From Stutzerimonas stutzeri (GTDB lineage: Bacteria; Pseudomonadota; Gammaproteobacteria; Pseudomonadales; Pseudomonadaceae), in contig DDVX01000020.1 in assembly GCA_002345575.1 (NCBI GenBank), forward strand, positions 62,001 to 126,000: a DNA stretch of 64,000 nucleotides, written 5' to 3'. The notes below the pieces were generated by a model. That model saw nothing but the letters and a program-made list of their open reading frames with translations. It was not told where the DNA came from and did no database searches. Shown in pieces: positions 62,891 to 64,000 of this stretch; within the stretch, counting starts at the first letter, position 1; the number at the start of each line of letters is the position of its first letter. The position numbers and the translations under genes are program-made.

Positions 62891-63478
62891 ATGTCCTTCG
62901 CCGAGCAACTCGCCCGCCTGCAAGTGTTTCTGGATGCAGACGATCTGCACGATGAGGCACTGGATTACGTCGCCGCCCATGGCTACATGACGGCGCTGAG
63001 CATCTGTTCCGAGCAGGTGCCTGATCGTGAGTGGATCGACGCACTATTCGCCGAGCCGCCGCATTACGCCGACGACACCGAACGCGAAGCCATCGAGGCG
63101 ACGCTGATTCAGCTCAAGGCGCATATCGCCCGCCAGCTGGCCAGCGACGAAGACATGGAGCTGCCCTGCGAGCTGGACCTTGGCGACGAGCCGGACGACT
63201 CTGACTTGCGCGGCTGGTGCATCGGCTTCATGGAAGGCGTATTCATGCGCGAAGCGGTCTGGTTCGAAGACTCTGAGGAAGAAGTCAGCGAGCTGCTGCT
63301 GCCCATCATGGTCGGCTCGGGTCTCTTCGACGAGCAGCCCGAGTTCAGCGATATTGCCGCCGATCCTGCTCTGGCAGGCGAGATGGTGTCGCAGATTCCA
63401 GAAATCCTGACAGCGCTGTACCTGCTCTGCCACGCTCCGGAAGAAAAGCCGGCCCTGCTCAAGCCTCGCCGCCACTGA
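62891..63478 (+). CDS. YecA/UPF0149 family protein
   Basis: A 195-aa acidic protein of the YgfB/YecA group. The conserved stretches are YVAAHGYMTALSIC, WCIGFMEGVFMRE and EEEVSELLLPIMVGSGLF. It is entirely soluble and rich in Glu and Asp. No zinc-binding SEC-C tail of longer YecA proteins is seen. Function is unknown. It is divergent from recQ; AAGG lies ten bases before the start. The family is firm. Confidence 0.88.
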   Translation: MSFAEQLARLQVFLDADDLHDEALDYVAAHGYMTALSICSEQVPDREWIDALFAEPPHYADDTEREAIEATLIQLKAHIARQLASDEDMELPCELDLGDEPDDSDLRGWCIGFMEGVFMREAVWFEDSEEEVSELLLPIMVGSGLFDEQPEFSDIAADPALAGEMVSQIPEILTALYLLCHAPEEKPALLKPRRH

Positions 63479-63490
63479 TCAGGTAGCCTC

Positions 63491-63892
63491 TTGGCCCATC
63501 GCGACATACCGGCCTATCGCAACCCGCTTGTACGTTATCTGCTGCTGGCAGTGGGATGGCTGAGTGTCGCGCTTGGCGTCATCGGCATCTTCGTGCCGGT
63601 GCTACCAACCACACCGTTCCTGCTCCTCGCCGCTGCCTGCTTCGCCCGCAGCTCGCGGCGTTTCTACGATTGGCTGGTGATGCATCCCCGACTGGGCCCG
63701 TGGTTTCGCGACTATCTCGAGGGCAACGGCATTCCGCTCAAAGGCAAGGTCTACGCCATCGGGACCATGTGGCTTAGCATCGGCATTTCCTGCTGGCTGG
63801 TGCCGTTGTTCTGGGCGCGTATCGGCATGCTGACCAGCGCAACGCTGGTGACGATTTACATCCTGCGCCTGAAGACCCGTCAGGTCCGGTAG
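63491..63892 (+). CDS. YbaN/DUF454 family inner-membrane protein
   Basis: A 133-aa protein with three hydrophobic segments. The family signature is AVGWLSVALGVIGIFVPVLPTTPFLLLAAACFARSS, followed by RRFYDWLVMHPRLGPWFRDYLEGNGIPLKGK. No ATG or GTG lies near the start, and the only plausible start is TTG at 63491, seven bases after AGGT. It follows the YecA gene by 12 bases and may be co-transcribed with it. The function is unknown; the family is clear. Confidence 0.88.
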   Translation: MAHRDIPAYRNPLVRYLLLAVGWLSVALGVIGIFVPVLPTTPFLLLAAACFARSSRRFYDWLVMHPRLGPWFRDYLEGNGIPLKGKVYAIGTMWLSIGISCWLVPLFWARIGMLTSATLVTIYILRLKTRQVR

Positions 63893-63913
63893 CAGCTCTT
63901 AACAGAAAGGCTG

Positions 63914-64000
63914 CTAACTGCCTTCCCGTCCTGCATGATTACGCTGAAAAACCTCTGCTCCCATGGCTTCGATCTGTGCTTGGATCATCGCCTCGAAAGG
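63914..64000 (-). CDS. C-terminal end of an unidentified gene, cut by window
   Basis: The last 28 codons of an open frame that enters from the right edge, reading FEAMIQAQIEAMGAEVF, then QRNHAGREGS and a TAG stop (63914-63916). The sequence is helical and has normal codon use, so a real gene is likely, but it is too short to identify. Confidence 0.4.
   Translation of the reverse strand, partial: PFEAMIQAQIEAMGAEVFQRNHAGREGS

Noticed and set aside
1..64000. CRISPR array, prophage, insertion sequence, integron or defence system
   Set aside because: I looked for regularly spaced repeats, transposase, integrase, restriction or toxin-antitoxin genes and saw none. Every sizeable gene belongs to a housekeeping or common accessory family.

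Overview
The window is about 64 kb of a Pseudomonas chromosome. The evidence is the GC-rich sequence, the gene orders trmJ-cysE-iscR-iscSUA-hscBA-fdx-iscX and queA-tgt-yajC-secD-secF, the cold-shock, PlpD, CyaB (MASE2) and NdpA proteins, and a Pseudomonas-type REP element near 39937. I would place it in the mendocina/oleovorans/stutzeri part of the genus, but that is an impression and not a proof. Almost all of it looks like ordinary core genome. I see no prophage, insertion sequence, integron, CRISPR array, toxin-antitoxin pair or recognisable defence island. Both ends cut through genes: rlmN on the left and an unidentified minus-strand gene on the right.

Positions 1-8956 (minus strand) run trmJ, cysE, iscR, iscS, iscU, iscA, hscB, hscA, fdx, iscX, ndk, rlmN. 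This is the complete housekeeping Fe-S cluster assembly system, with cysteine synthesis (cysE) just upstream. The iscR promoter overlaps a sequence that matches the IscR type 1 operator almost base for base, so the operon is very probably feedback-controlled by cluster supply. suhB (plus) and a glycine-zipper envelope protein (minus) converge on a shared terminator. Positions 10586-15993 (minus) carry queA-tgt (queuosine) and yajC-secD-secF (protein export). They are followed by tRNA-Leu(CAA), a cold-shock gene, an RDD membrane protein and the divergent lptF-lptG / pepA-holC-valS blocks.

Positions 25115-36933 are more mixed. They hold a roughly 480-base leader before the Na+/H+ antiporter nhaD, a small winged-helix gene, an SLC13/RCK permease, two MFS transporters, rlmF, a dispersed-repeat-like palindrome, a PAS-GGDEF diguanylate cyclase, ndpA and uppP. 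A 40-residue hydrophobic ORF is coupled to the second MFS gene.

Positions 36991-48491 hold a glutathione transferase-like protein, a GIY-YIG protein, mltF, ybaK, the opgG-opgH glucan operon with a periplasmic beta-glucosidase (bglX) directly upstream, a DUF3087 protein and tcdA. Positions 48639-63892 hold dapE-rlmA, small conserved proteins, a nitroreductase, a YkgJ cysteine-cluster protein, trkH, a DUF808 protein, the adenylate cyclase cyaB, a DMT exporter, a SelW-like protein, the type Vd patatin autotransporter plpD, a MarR/SlyA regulator with a striking palindromic operator, recQ, a YecA protein and a YbaN protein. The best leads are regulatory or small: the nhaD leader, the hairpin before the winged-helix gene, the coupled 40-aa ORF, the MarR operator and the bglX-opgGH linkage. 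None of these amounts to a demonstrated new system.
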